Of a stretch of 35,515 nt of DNA, positions 24,040 through 32,447 are shown piece by piece. Below the pieces are notes generated by a model. The model worked only from the letters and a program-made list of their open reading frames with translations, searched no databases and had not been told where the DNA came from. The position numbers were made by a program, and so were the translations under genes. Position 1 is the stretch's first letter. Every line of letters starts with the position of its first letter. This DNA comes from Acidimicrobiales bacterium (GTDB lineage: Bacteria; Actinomycetota; Acidimicrobiia; Acidimicrobiales; UBA8190): the NCBI GenBank assembly GCA_035531755.1, contig DATKSK010000072.1, positions 1 through 35,515 of the forward strand, in the 5' to 3' direction.

Positions 24040-25053
24040 CTACGGGCCAGCGGGCTCCGCATCGTCCCGGGCGTCGCGCGACGATTGGAGGGTGGCGGTG
24101 ACGGACACCTCCGGCCGGCGCTCCTCCTGGCGGGGATACGTCTGGAGCATCTCGATGTCGGCTGGCGTGAGCGGTGGCACGATGATCCCGCGGGGCCACA
24201 GCCGGCGGGCCACGACGACGTTGGCTTCGGCCGCGTACAGCACGACCCGCGCCAGGAGGTAGATCCACCACAGAGCACCGAGCACGATGGCGAACAACCC
24301 GTAGACCTGGCTCATGTGACGCAGCTCGTGGCCCACGAGGAGCGCGCCACCGATCTGTAGGGCGCCGTAGGCGAGGCCCGCGAGTACGGCACCGAGCAAG
24401 AGGTGCCGCCAGGTCACCGTCCTCGGCGTGAGGATCCGGAAGATGGCCACCATCAAGGCCCCGTCGACCACCAGGGACCCGAGGATCTCGAGGCACCGCA
24501 CGATCAGGGTCACGTGGCTGCCGAACGCGGCGACACTCGACAACCCGATGCTCGCGGCCAGGAAGACGACGGCGATGCCCAGGGTGGCCAGACCGCGCAG
24601 CGTCCTCGGGACGAATCCCGGCCGGTCGACCTGCGGGACGTTCCACACCTGCGCCATGGCGTGTTGCCCGCTCTGGACCGAGCCCACGGCTCCCCACAGC
24701 AGGCCGAGCACCCCCACTGCGATGCCGAACACGCCGTTGCGGCGAAGCCCGTGGATGTTGTCGGCGAGCGACAGGCGCCCGCTGTTGCTGCCGATGACCG
24801 GGAACTGCGAGAGCGCCGAGCTCACCACGCGGTGCTCGAAGGACGGGTTCCCCCCGGCCACGATGCCCAGCAGCGTCACCAGCACGAGCAGGAGCGGAAA
24901 GAGGGTGAGGAACCCGTAGTACGTCAGCTGGGCGGCAAGGGCCCCGCAGTTGTCGTCGCCGAACTTCTTGTTGATGGCGAACAGGATCGCCACGACCCGA
25001 GTCCGCCGCTGCGCGCTGTCGAGACGGCGCGCCAGTCGTGCGAAGAAGCTCAT
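24040..25053 (-). CDS. YihY/BrkB-family membrane protein
   Basis: A 337-residue inner-membrane protein of the YihY (formerly called RNase BN or BrkB) family, whose function is not settled. It has the typical start, a basic cytoplasmic N-terminus (residues 1-35) followed by LAAQLTYYGFLTLFPLLLVLV (about 39-59, here read in two parts). Five further helices follow, with the conserved WGAVGSVQSGQHAMAQVWNV region (119-138, in two halves) and YGLFAIVLGALWWIYLLA (about 254-271). The last 40 residues are polar. A G-rich ribosome site (AGGGGG) lies close to the ATG at 25053. A decayed reading frame upstream ends in an ATGA overlap with this start. Confidence 0.92.
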   Translation of the reverse strand: MSFFARLARRLDSAQRRTRVVAILFAINKKFGDDNCGALAAQLTYYGFLTLFPLLLVLVTLLGIVAGGNPSFEHRVVSSALSQFPVIGSNSGRLSLADNIHGLRRNGVFGIAVGVLGLLWGAVGSVQSGQHAMAQVWNVPQVDRPGFVPRTLRGLATLGIAVVFLAASIGLSSVAAFGSHVTLIVRCLEILGSLVVDGALMVAIFRILTPRTVTWRHLLLGAVLAGLAYGALQIGGALLVGHELRHMSQVYGLFAIVLGALWWIYLLARVVLYAAEANVVVARRLWPRGIIVPPLTPADIEMLQTYPRQEERRPEVSVTATLQSSRDARDDAEPAGP

Positions 25054-25205
25054 GTCCCCCTGCCCGTGGGTTTCCCGGGCTCGACCGCTCCGTATCCCCC
25101 AGGACGCCGACGCGGACCGTGCCGGCGGTCGTTCGTGGGGCGTCGTCTCCCGGCACGCGCCCCCGGAGTGCCGGGAGCCGGTGTGTCCTTCAGCGCGACA
25201 CGATC

Positions 25206-25340
25206 ACGGACGTGGTCGAGCTTGCCGTCGTCGCAGTGCGCCCGGTCGGGCTTCTCGAGCTTCAGGATCGCCACCTCGTGCTCCTCGGCGAAGTCGTGGA
25301 CCGCCTTGCGGAGGCGGTTGCCGATCTTATTGAACAGCGC
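25206..25340 (-). pseudogene. possible remnant of a conserved protein
   Basis: About 45 residues on the minus strand read like real protein: ALFNKIGNRLRKAVHDFAEE, then HEVAILKLEKPDRAH, then CDDGKLDHVR. From memory this resembles the FN...NR...KPDRSRWDDRKLDHV segment of a family of larger actinobacterial proteins of unknown function. No start codon with a ribosome site precedes it. After residue DHVR the frame turns into Arg/Pro/Gly noise until a stop at 25050 that overlaps the YihY start. It therefore looks like a piece of a gene with both ends lost. The family assignment rests on recollection only. Confidence 0.35.
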
Positions 25341-25406
25341 CGGGGAGGGGACCGGGTTTCCCAGGTGCCCGGTGAGGCCCGACCCCTCCCGCGAATGAGT
25401 TGGCGT

Positions 25407-25464
25407 AACGTCAGGGGGAGACACCTGACCAGGAGGACTCCCGATGGCCGAGCGCCCTGACGTT
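25407..25464 (+). promoter_or_regulatory. leader with mutually exclusive hairpins before the epimerase
   Basis: AACGTCAGG (25407-25415) can pair in two ways. Its GTCAGG part can pair with CCTGAC (25424-25429) to form a short hairpin just before the ribosome site. The whole 9 bases can instead pair with CCTGACGTT (25456-25464) inside the leader ORF, enclosing AGGAGG (25431-25436) and the leader ATG in the loop. Only one of these can form at a time. A regulatory role is inference. Confidence 0.35.
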
Positions 25465-25479
25465 GCGGGCGAGCCGTGA
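25444..25479 (+). CDS. 11-codon leader ORF translationally coupled to the epimerase
   Basis: AGGAGG (25431-25436) lies 7 bases before an ATG that opens a frame encoding MAERPDVAGEP and stops at TGA 25477-25479. That stop overlaps the GTG start of the epimerase (GTGA). The epimerase itself lacks a good ribosome site, so ribosomes probably reach it by re-initiating after this short ORF. The peptide is not rich in any single amino acid, so classical attenuation by amino-acid starvation is unlikely. Confidence 0.5.
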   Translation: MAERPDVAGEP

Positions 25480-26570
25480 CCACCGATGCGGTCCTCGTCA
25501 CCGGCGCCCTCGGACTCGTCGGAACGGCCGTCGTTCGCCGACTCGTCGAAGAGGGCCGCCACGTGGTCGCCACGGATCTCGACGTACCGGACAACCGCAA
25601 GAGGGCACGCGGTCTTCTTCGCTCCGGACAGGTGGAGGTCCACTGGGCGGACCTGACTGACGTGGGCGCGGTGGACACCCTCGTCATGGAGGTGGATCCC
25701 GGCGCGATCATCCACCTCGCCGCAGTGATACCGCCAGTCTGCTACACGCGCAGGAACCTCGCACGCATGGTCAACGTGGATGCGACGAAGTCACTTGTTC
25801 GCGCCGCGTCCGCGCTCCCGTCACCGCCGCGGTTCGTCCTGGCGTCCAGTGTCGCGGTCTACGGCGCCCGCAATCCGCACCGCGGCACGGCCCTATTGAC
25901 GGCAACGACGCCGGTCGATCCCTGCGACCTGTACGGAGCCCACAAGGTGGAGGCGGAACAGGCATTGAGGTCGTCTGGCCTGGAGTGGGTGATCCTGCGC
26001 CTCGGTGGCGTGATGACTCCCGTACCACGGTCGGATGTGGGACAGGACATGGTGTACTTCGAGGGCTTGTTGCCCGTCGACGGGCGCATCCAGACGGTGG
26101 ATGTCCGCGATGTCGCGAGCGCGTTCGCCAGGGCCACGACCACCGGTGCCACCAAGGAGGTGCTCCTCATCGGCGGAGACGACTCCCATCGGGTGGTCCA
26201 GGGAGCGCTCGGCTCCGCCATGGCCGGAGCCATGGGACTTGTCGGCGTCCTGCCCCCCGGTCGGCCCGGTGACCCCGACAGCGACCGCGACTGGTTCACC
26301 ACGGACTGGATGGACACAGTTCGCGCCCAGGAGGTGCTGTCCTTTCAGCACCACTCCCTGCCGGACATGTTCGCCGAGACCCGGGACGAAGTCGGCTGGC
26401 GGCGATGGCCGCTCAGGGCGGCCGCGCCGATCATGCGCGCATACGTGCGGTCGAGGTCCCCGTATCGCCACCGCACCGACGTCTATGCAGACCCGTGGGG
26501 AACCATCAACCGCAAGTGGGGCGACCCCTCACCTGACGGCGCGCAGGGGGTCAGCGCTCCGACACGATGA
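25476..26570 (+). CDS. NAD(P)-dependent epimerase/dehydratase (extended SDR)
   Basis: A 364-residue Rossmann-fold enzyme. The cofactor-binding GALGLVG (G10-G16) follows the first strand, and D34 after the second strand suggests NAD preference. HLAAV (80-84), the catalytic S124/S125 strand (VLASSVAVYG) and Y153-x3-K157 (YGAHK) complete the extended-SDR set. The C-terminal substrate domain runs from about 175 to 340, with a WTTDW-like segment (DWFTTDWMDTV). The family acts on nucleotide sugars, dihydroflavonols or other alcohols, and the substrate is not clear. The GTG at 25476 overlaps the stop of an 11-codon leader ORF. It converges with the substrate-binding lipoprotein gene. Confidence 0.9.
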   Translation: MTTDAVLVTGALGLVGTAVVRRLVEEGRHVVATDLDVPDNRKRARGLLRSGQVEVHWADLTDVGAVDTLVMEVDPGAIIHLAAVIPPVCYTRRNLARMVNVDATKSLVRAASALPSPPRFVLASSVAVYGARNPHRGTALLTATTPVDPCDLYGAHKVEAEQALRSSGLEWVILRLGGVMTPVPRSDVGQDMVYFEGLLPVDGRIQTVDVRDVASAFARATTTGATKEVLLIGGDDSHRVVQGALGSAMAGAMGLVGVLPPGRPGDPDSDRDWFTTDWMDTVRAQEVLSFQHHSLPDMFAETRDEVGWRRWPLRAAAPIMRAYVRSRSPYRHRTDVYADPWGTINRKWGDPSPDGAQGVSAPTR

Positions 26571-26639
26571 CCGGACGCGACCGCGCTACGGCCTCCAGGA
26601 GCAGACCGTCCACACATATCGTCCCGAACGGCCTGGTCT

Positions 26640-28037
26640 CTACGAGGTCGGCCGGACAATCCGGTGGTACCCGGGCGACGTCAGGTAACCGCTCGAAGTG
26701 GGACAAAAGAATCCCGTCGAGGGCGTTGGTGGAACGCGCTGGATCTGGCCGTGCCGCACCTGCGCGAGCAGGAAGCAGCTCGACGAGACTTCCCCGGCGG
26801 GATTGCTGAGAGGAATCAGCCCACCGGAGTCGAACAAGGTCGTCTTGTTGAGGGCCGAGATGAGTCCGGCTCTCGTGGGTGGGTCACCCGCATGCTTCAG
26901 AGCCGCGGCGAAGAGCTCTGCTGATATCCATCCGGAAACCGACTCGATCTCGAAGTTGGGGCGTGCATCGACCTTCTTCATCCATGCAACGAACTGTGTG
27001 ACGGCCGGGATCGTCTTGGCGTCCTGGCCAAGGTACAAGGGGTAACTCTGAAAGATGAACATTCCGTCGGCGGCGCTCCCTGCCAACGCCAACAACCGGC
27101 TCGAGTAGGCAGCACCCTCGATGTTGATCGGTGTGAAGTTCTGTTGTTGCATCTGTCTCGCGAGGGCCGCCGCGAAGTTGTCAGGGAGCTCGAGTGAGAT
27201 GAACATCCGAACACCGGCATCTTTCATGGAGACGATGTCGGGCAGGAAGTTCGTGTCGAACGGTCCCACCCCTCGGTCATAGACGATCCGTATGCCGACC
27301 GAGGTCATTGCTGTCTCAAACGTGTGCTCGATCGCAGCCGTAGCGGGTGTGGCCTTTGCCCAGATGATGCCGACCTTCTTCACGGCCTGGGGGTAGGTGT
27401 GCTGCAAGTACTTGAAGAACCCGAGGGGGTAGTTGTTGACCGGGTTTGGCAGGGCGCTGTAGACGAACGGGTCACTCACCATGCCGGTGTCCAGTGGAAG
27501 CGTGATGTCCGGCACGTGGGCGATGTCGATCAGAGGCTTCTCGGCGGCATCGAGTAGCGAGAAGCCGCCCACCAGCGCGAAGTCGTTGTGGATCTGCGCA
27601 CCGGTTGCCACCGCCACTTCTCCACTCTGGAAGGTGCTGTCCTGGGCGTCGAGAATCAGCTTCCTGCCGTTGACCCCACCTTTGCTGTTGATATATGCAA
27701 AGTACGCCTTCGTGCCGTCTTCAGCTCCCTTGAACAAACCAGGGATAGGTGATCCCAAGTCGTCGACTTGTCCCACCGTCACGGAGTTGGCTGTCACTCC
27801 GGGCGCGGGACCCCGGCCACCATTTGCATGGGCGGACGATGTGGGCTCAGTGGGCGTCTTGGGAGGGGATGCTGCCGAGCCGGCTGACGAGCATGCCGCC
27901 ACGCTGATGGCAAGCATCACGAGCATCAGCGGCGACATCGCGCTCGCGGTGCGACGCCGGCGCACCCGGCTGCCCGGGTACCGCCGATCCGGGATCGTCG
28001 TCCGATCGCAGATTGCCCGGAACTGCCGGTTGACCAT
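26640..28037 (-). CDS. ABC-type substrate-binding lipoprotein (branched-chain amino acid/urea type)
   Basis: A 465-residue extracytoplasmic ligand-binding protein of the Peripla_BP_6 class, which binds branched-chain amino acids, amides, urea or aromatic acids. A basic N-terminus (RVRRRR, 24-29) and hydrophobic stretch end in the lipobox VAAC, with C49 as the lipidated residue. The mature part begins with a Ser/Pro linker, then ITVGQ-like VTVGQVDDLGSPIPGL (86-101), a KAYFAYINSKGGVNGRKL segment (about 109-126) and two alpha/beta lobes. No permease or ATPase genes are next to it, so it is an orphan. TAGGTT lies 6 bases before the ATG at 28037. The base composition is less GC-rich than the first 25 kb, which suggests possible transfer. 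Confidence 0.9.
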   Translation of the reverse strand: MVNRQFRAICDRTTIPDRRYPGSRVRRRRTASAMSPLMLVMLAISVAACSSAGSAASPPKTPTEPTSSAHANGGRGPAPGVTANSVTVGQVDDLGSPIPGLFKGAEDGTKAYFAYINSKGGVNGRKLILDAQDSTFQSGEVAVATGAQIHNDFALVGGFSLLDAAEKPLIDIAHVPDITLPLDTGMVSDPFVYSALPNPVNNYPLGFFKYLQHTYPQAVKKVGIIWAKATPATAAIEHTFETAMTSVGIRIVYDRGVGPFDTNFLPDIVSMKDAGVRMFISLELPDNFAAALARQMQQQNFTPINIEGAAYSSRLLALAGSAADGMFIFQSYPLYLGQDAKTIPAVTQFVAWMKKVDARPNFEIESVSGWISAELFAAALKHAGDPPTRAGLISALNKTTLFDSGGLIPLSNPAGEVSSSCFLLAQVRHGQIQRVPPTPSTGFFCPTSSGYLTSPGYHRIVRPTS

Positions 28038-28043
28038 CGCGGT

Positions 28044-28049
28044 AACCTA
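28044..28049 (-). promoter_or_regulatory. -10-like element TAGGTT, 6 bases before an ATG
   Basis: On the minus strand TAGGTT ends 6 bases before the lipoprotein ATG at 28037. This supports the long signal-peptide start. Confidence 0.45.
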
Positions 28050-28097
28050 CAGTTCGGACCAGTGTCCGCCTGACCGGAATCATCCACTCCAGTGTCG

Positions 28098-28113
28098 CCA
28101 GGGGAGCCCCTGG
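28098..28113. promoter_or_regulatory. 16-bp palindrome in a divergent gap
   Basis: CCAGGGG-AG-CCCCTGG is an exact inverted repeat with a 2-base centre. It lies about 50 bases upstream of the lipoprotein's predicted transcript start, in the 347-base gap shared with the acyltransferase gene. It could be an operator for a dimeric regulator. No other gene is visible in this gap; a weak TTGTTC (28324-28329) near GCTACT (28347-28352) may be the acyltransferase promoter. Confidence 0.35.
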
Positions 28114-28384
28114 GAAGTTCCGGCAGCACCGGCGGCGCGTCCGGAGGCGGTCTGCGCCTGCTCGGGTGTGGTTCAAGACTCGGCGGGCACGTGCCGATGG
28201 GAGGACGGTGAGCCTCGCCACAGGCATGACGCCGCCTATCCGCGGACCATGGGTGCCCTGACCAGGGATATCTCTCGCAGTGGCCGATCCCCGGTAGCCC
28301 CCAGACGTGCGGGAGCGTTCGGGTTGTTCCCGGTGCCGTCACCCTCGCTACTGTCTCGGCCCAGGACATGCAACGGGGACGGCA

Positions 28385-29530
28385 GTGACTCGGCTTGACC
28401 TTGGATCGAGCGAACGCGTCAGCGATGTCGTCCTGCCGCGCCGGCTCGGTTACCTCCCCCAGCTCGATGGGCTCCGAGCCGTCGCCATCGGTATGGTCAT
28501 GCTGTTCCACCTTCTGCCACTGCGGGCCCCCGGTGGCTGGATCGGCGTCGACATCTTCTTCGTGCTGTCCGGGTTCCTGATCACGTCGCTGCTGCTCGAC
28601 GAGCGTGTGATGACCGGCCGTGTGAGGTACGGCCGGTTCGTGCTTCGCCGGTTCTTCCGGCTCTACCCCGGGCTGGTCGCACTCCTGATCGGAGCGACGA
28701 TCTGGGCCGAGATCGTCGGTATCCCCCATTGGGGGACCGTGGTTTCATGGACCGTAGAGGTCCGCCGCAACATCGTCGACATGAGCCAGAACTCCAACCT
28801 GCTCAAGGACAACGTCCTGGGCCCGACCTGGACCCTCGCCATGGAAGATCAGTTCTACGTGGTGTGGCCCATCGTGTTGATCGTGGCGTCACGCTTCATG
28901 AGCCGTCGCGGGATCGCCGGCCTCGCCGCCGCCGGAGCCCTGGCGTCGCTCCTGGTCAAGTGTGCTCTGTACGGCAACGGTGTGGCGGTCCGGCGCCTCA
29001 TCTTCGGGCCTGACTGCACTGCCGGCTTGTTGTTGATCGGATGCGTGGCTGGGCTGCTGTTCGTCAACCGCGATCTCGACCGCCTCCGGGGGGGCGTGCT
29101 GACACGCTTCGCTCCGCCGTGCGTGATGGCCTTGCTCGGCGTGGCCTTCGTACTGGCCCAGGAGACGGATCGTTGGCTGTATGTCGGCCCGACCACGGTG
29201 TTGGCGCTCGCCAGTGCGGTCCTGATCGTCGGCGTGGTCCTCGCCCCGACGACATGGTTTGCCCGCCTGCTGTCGTGGGGCCCCCTTGTCCTTGTCGGGA
29301 AATGGTCGTACTCGCTGTATCTGTGGCACACCCTGGCCTACTTCATCGTCAGCAATTCCGTGGCTCGGGGACGAGCGGGCTTCGTGGGTGTGGCTGAGAA
29401 GCTGGGGTTGGCCTTCGCCCTGGGAATCACCTCGTACTACCTGATCGAACGTCCCGTCAGGAACCTCGGTCGATCCGTCTTGGCACGCTCGCGCCAAGAG
29501 GTCGTGGCGACGGTCATGTCGGCCGACTGA
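28385..29530 (+). CDS. acyltransferase-3 family membrane protein
   Basis: A 381-residue, roughly ten-helix membrane enzyme of the OafA/YrhL class. These transfer acetyl or other acyl groups to sugars of surface polysaccharides, antibiotics or lipids. The family opening is LPQLDGLRAVAIGMVMLFH (about 24-42), with the catalytic-type histidine H42 and R31. GWIGVDIFFVLSGFLIT (51-67) and WTLAMEDQFYVVWPI (about 139-153) follow, and the C-terminal SYSLYLWHTLAYF and SYYLIERPVRNL are also typical. The GTG at 28385 is chosen because the sequence before it is Cys/Arg-rich noise; GGGGAC lies about 6 bases upstream. There is no separate SGNH domain. The product acts at the inner membrane, probably on a surface glycan. 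Confidence 0.93.
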   Translation: MTRLDLGSSERVSDVVLPRRLGYLPQLDGLRAVAIGMVMLFHLLPLRAPGGWIGVDIFFVLSGFLITSLLLDERVMTGRVRYGRFVLRRFFRLYPGLVALLIGATIWAEIVGIPHWGTVVSWTVEVRRNIVDMSQNSNLLKDNVLGPTWTLAMEDQFYVVWPIVLIVASRFMSRRGIAGLAAAGALASLLVKCALYGNGVAVRRLIFGPDCTAGLLLIGCVAGLLFVNRDLDRLRGGVLTRFAPPCVMALLGVAFVLAQETDRWLYVGPTTVLALASAVLIVGVVLAPTTWFARLLSWGPLVLVGKWSYSLYLWHTLAYFIVSNSVARGRAGFVGVAEKLGLAFALGITSYYLIERPVRNLGRSVLARSRQEVVATVMSAD

Positions 29531-29623
29531 CCCTGGTTCGAAGCCGAGGATGTGATGTCTCGGGGGTTCGCACGGTCGCTCTCGACGGTCGGCACTCTCG
29601 GCACTGAATCGATCGGAGTCTCG

Positions 29624-32209
29624 TCAGCGCTTCGCAGGGGGAACGCCCGCGTCGATCGCTTCGCGGGTGGGGGCATGGTGCGCCGGCCACCACGCCGGGT
29701 CGTGCGCTGGGCGGCGGAACAGCCAGAGGTTGCCGAGTGCCCGGGCCTCGCCGTGGAAGGCGTCGCGCACCGCGCACTCGACCCCACCCCCCAGGTCCGT
29801 GCGCCCGGCGTGGGAGTTCTGGTAGTCGTCGCCGCAGATGATTGCTCCTGGCGCAAGCATCGGGAGGGCGGCGTCGATGAGGGCCTTGGTGGCTGCATAG
29901 GTGTGGCCGGCGTCGAGGTGGATGAAGGCGATCGTACGGTCGAAGGTGCGCAAGAATTCGCCGCCCTCCTGTCGGTGTGCCGACACGTGCGGATACGGGG
30001 CGATGTTCTGGAGGAACGTCTGGTACACGTCTCGCGTGCGCGCGGCGGTGACGCTGGGGTGAGCGGCGCCCTCGTCAGTGTTCCCCAGCCACCAGTCGAC
30101 GGCGTGGAGGCTCCGGTCGGTGCCGGCCAGTCCGTGGGCCAGGGCGACTGTCGATCGGCCTTCCCAGCAGCCGATCTCGACGAGCTCGCCGTCCACTTCC
30201 TCGGCTACGACGGTCCGCAGCAGGCCGACGAGGTCGTGTAGCTGGGGTTCGGGGTACCACTCCTCGTGGAAGGCCGCCTCTGGAAGCTCCCCGGGTGGGC
30301 CACCCGGGAAACGAGCGGTGAAATGGTCGGGGAACTCGTCGTGGACCCGTGCGAGCTGGATGTCGTGGACGGTCATTCCGTTCGCCACGAGCGACTCCAC
30401 GGCGTCGTGTACCTGAGGACTGTCGTATTCGGCGTGCGAGTAGGACCGAAGCTTCTGGTGGATCTGCTCCTCGCCTCCGAAATACGACAGGTGCCAGCCG
30501 GCGGCGGTGACGGCGGGGAGCGTCGCGGTGCGCCGCAGGGCGTCGAGCGACCACGGCAGGTCGCGGGCCCGGAGCGCCTTGGGGTGTCGCCACTCCTGCG
30601 GGGAGCGCCAACCCAGCGAGTAGTAGTAGAAGGCCATGTCCAGGCTGACGGGTCCCGACTGGGTGGCGGTGATGATGTCGTCGATAGTGGCGCGGCGCAC
30701 GATCTCGTCCACGTCGCAGACCAGGACCAGATCGTCGGGTGCCGCTCCCGACAGAGCCTGAAGACCGGCGTCGCGCTGCACGCGCTCACGCTCCCACGCC
30801 GATAAGGCAGGATCCGTCTGGACCGCCACATGGTGGAAGGCGACGTCGAACCGGTCGAAGCGGCCGCTGTTCTCGGCAAATGTGAGGGATTTGCGGTCCC
30901 CCCGGAATGTCTGTTCCGACTCGACCACGACGACGTGGTTCACGATGCCCTCGAGCTCCTCCAAGCGAGCCTCGAGCATGTCGAGCTCGTTGTAGAAGAG
31001 CACGCAATCCCACACCGCGGGTGCGCTCAAGGACGGCAACGGCTCACGTTTGCGGGCGGTGACGACGAACGAGCGGGTGTTGAGCTGTTCCAACCGGTGA
31101 CGGTCGACATGCTTGAGCAGGACGTGGCCGAGGTCCAGGTCGACGGCCTTGCCCTCCGGCGGCGCCTCCACCGGGAACAGCACGGCATCCCGGAGGGGCT
31201 CTACGGCCTCGACCTCGAGCCCAGCGGCGCTGAACATGTGGCCAACCGTCGCGGGAGCGAAGAACCGGAGGTGGCTCCGGTCGACCGCTCCCCCGCCGTC
31301 GTAGTCGAAGCTGCCCGCCACCAATGAGGCGATGACGCCCAGATGGGCAATGTTGGGGAGGTTGGCCACGACCACCCCGCCCGGGCGGAGCATGCGGCCG
31401 AGCTCGCCCACCACAGCCCAGGGATCCTCGACGTGCTCGAGGACGTCCGTCGCCACCACGGCGTCGACGGGCCAACGACCGTCGTCATCGTCGTGACGTC
31501 CGTCGGGCTCGGCTCCCACGGAGGCGTCGGCGACGGCGACGGGGCGTACCAGGGCGGGTTGCCGGTACGCAATGGTCGCGCCGAGCGGACCGGGGCCACC
31601 CACCTCGAGGATCGTGCGTGCCCCGAGGGGTACGTGGGAAGCGATCTCCCGGACGGCGCCCGACGCCGTCTCGGTGACCGGCGTCGGTACAGACTCACCC
31701 AGCGACTCCAGCACGGCCCGCGCCCCGGGATCCGAGTACCGCTGCCACGCCGCGTGCGCCGCCTCGACCCGCTCGGCGGTCGACCGCGACGTGTCGCGGG
31801 TCCTCGCCATCAATGGGCACAGGGCGTCGAGCCCGCGTGCCCGCACCCGGCCCGCCCAGTCGATCAGGTCCGTCAACGGCAGTCGGGGCGCGATCTGCAC
31901 GAACGCCGCCAGGACGACAAGGGCCGCCGGTTGCGTCTTCCAGCACTGGTCGATGACGAGACATGCACGCTCGGCATCGTGCAACTCGGTCGCCGCACTC
32001 AGCAACTCGGGCAAGTGGTCGATCCCGGCCGTCGCCACCAGGGACAGAATCTCCGGGTCAGGATGCGCGCCGGTGGCTGGCGGTACGGCGTGCGACGAAC
32101 GACCCGTGTCGAAAGCGGTCAGCTTGGCCGCGAACCATTCACGACTGTGATGGGTGGCCAGCGGGGCGGCAGCGTTGCCGTCGACTGGCGCTTTGCTCGC
32201 AGAAGTCAC
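29624..32209 (-). CDS. three-domain fusion: methyltransferase, GT17 glycosyltransferase, methyltransferase
   Basis: An 861-residue cytoplasmic protein. Residues about 30-170 are helical with no recognised family. A class I SAM methyltransferase follows (about 180-385), with ILEVGGPGP (200-208), ATDVLEHVEDPW (253-264) and LRPGGVVVANLPN (274-286). A family-17 glycosyltransferase domain comes next (about 398-655), with WDCVLFYNELDMLEARL (400-416), VVVESEQTFRGDRKSL (427-442), the DVD sequence in LVCDVDEI (496-503) and WHLSYFGG (572-579). The C-terminus is a second, Methyltransf_24-like domain (about 660-830), with ELVEIGCWEGRST (675-687), IHLDAGHTY (763-771) and IICGDDY (790-796). GGAGGAG lies 6 bases before the GTG at 32209; an in-frame GTG at 32377 lacks this. 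It probably builds and methylates a glycan. Confidence 0.88.
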   Translation of the reverse strand: MTSASKAPVDGNAAAPLATHHSREWFAAKLTAFDTGRSSHAVPPATGAHPDPEILSLVATAGIDHLPELLSAATELHDAERACLVIDQCWKTQPAALVVLAAFVQIAPRLPLTDLIDWAGRVRARGLDALCPLMARTRDTSRSTAERVEAAHAAWQRYSDPGARAVLESLGESVPTPVTETASGAVREIASHVPLGARTILEVGGPGPLGATIAYRQPALVRPVAVADASVGAEPDGRHDDDDGRWPVDAVVATDVLEHVEDPWAVVGELGRMLRPGGVVVANLPNIAHLGVIASLVAGSFDYDGGGAVDRSHLRFFAPATVGHMFSAAGLEVEAVEPLRDAVLFPVEAPPEGKAVDLDLGHVLLKHVDRHRLEQLNTRSFVVTARKREPLPSLSAPAVWDCVLFYNELDMLEARLEELEGIVNHVVVVESEQTFRGDRKSLTFAENSGRFDRFDVAFHHVAVQTDPALSAWERERVQRDAGLQALSGAAPDDLVLVCDVDEIVRRATIDDIITATQSGPVSLDMAFYYYSLGWRSPQEWRHPKALRARDLPWSLDALRRTATLPAVTAAGWHLSYFGGEEQIHQKLRSYSHAEYDSPQVHDAVESLVANGMTVHDIQLARVHDEFPDHFTARFPGGPPGELPEAAFHEEWYPEPQLHDLVGLLRTVVAEEVDGELVEIGCWEGRSTVALAHGLAGTDRSLHAVDWWLGNTDEGAAHPSVTAARTRDVYQTFLQNIAPYPHVSAHRQEGGEFLRTFDRTIAFIHLDAGHTYAATKALIDAALPMLAPGAIICGDDYQNSHAGRTDLGGGVECAVRDAFHGEARALGNLWLFRRPAHDPAWWPAHHAPTREAIDAGVPPAKR

Positions 32210-32447
32210 CGATGGCTCCTCCGCCTCGACGGGCGTGACCGATACCCTTACTTCGGGTCGGTCCGGCGCGCTCTTGAGCCGCCACGGGGCGGCGGGGGAA
32301 TTCTGCACCGCAGGTGGTGGAACCCATCTCGGAGAGTGAGGCTTGGCCCCATTCAGCGCTGCAGACGATGACACCACGAGCAGCGAGTCCTGACACGCAC
32401 AGTGATCCTCATCAAGGTCCTCGGATCAGGTGTCGATCCCTTGCTTC

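Noticed and set aside
27481-28398. 305-codon plus-strand frame opposite the lipoprotein gene
   Set aside because: It is antisense to a substrate-binding protein with a clear lipobox and lobes, and it has no motif of its own.
32210-32377. Longer start of the GT17 fusion (GTG at 32377)
   Set aside because: The GTG at 32209 has GGAGGAG at 6-base spacing, while the upstream segment is Pro/Ser-rich and has no ribosome site.
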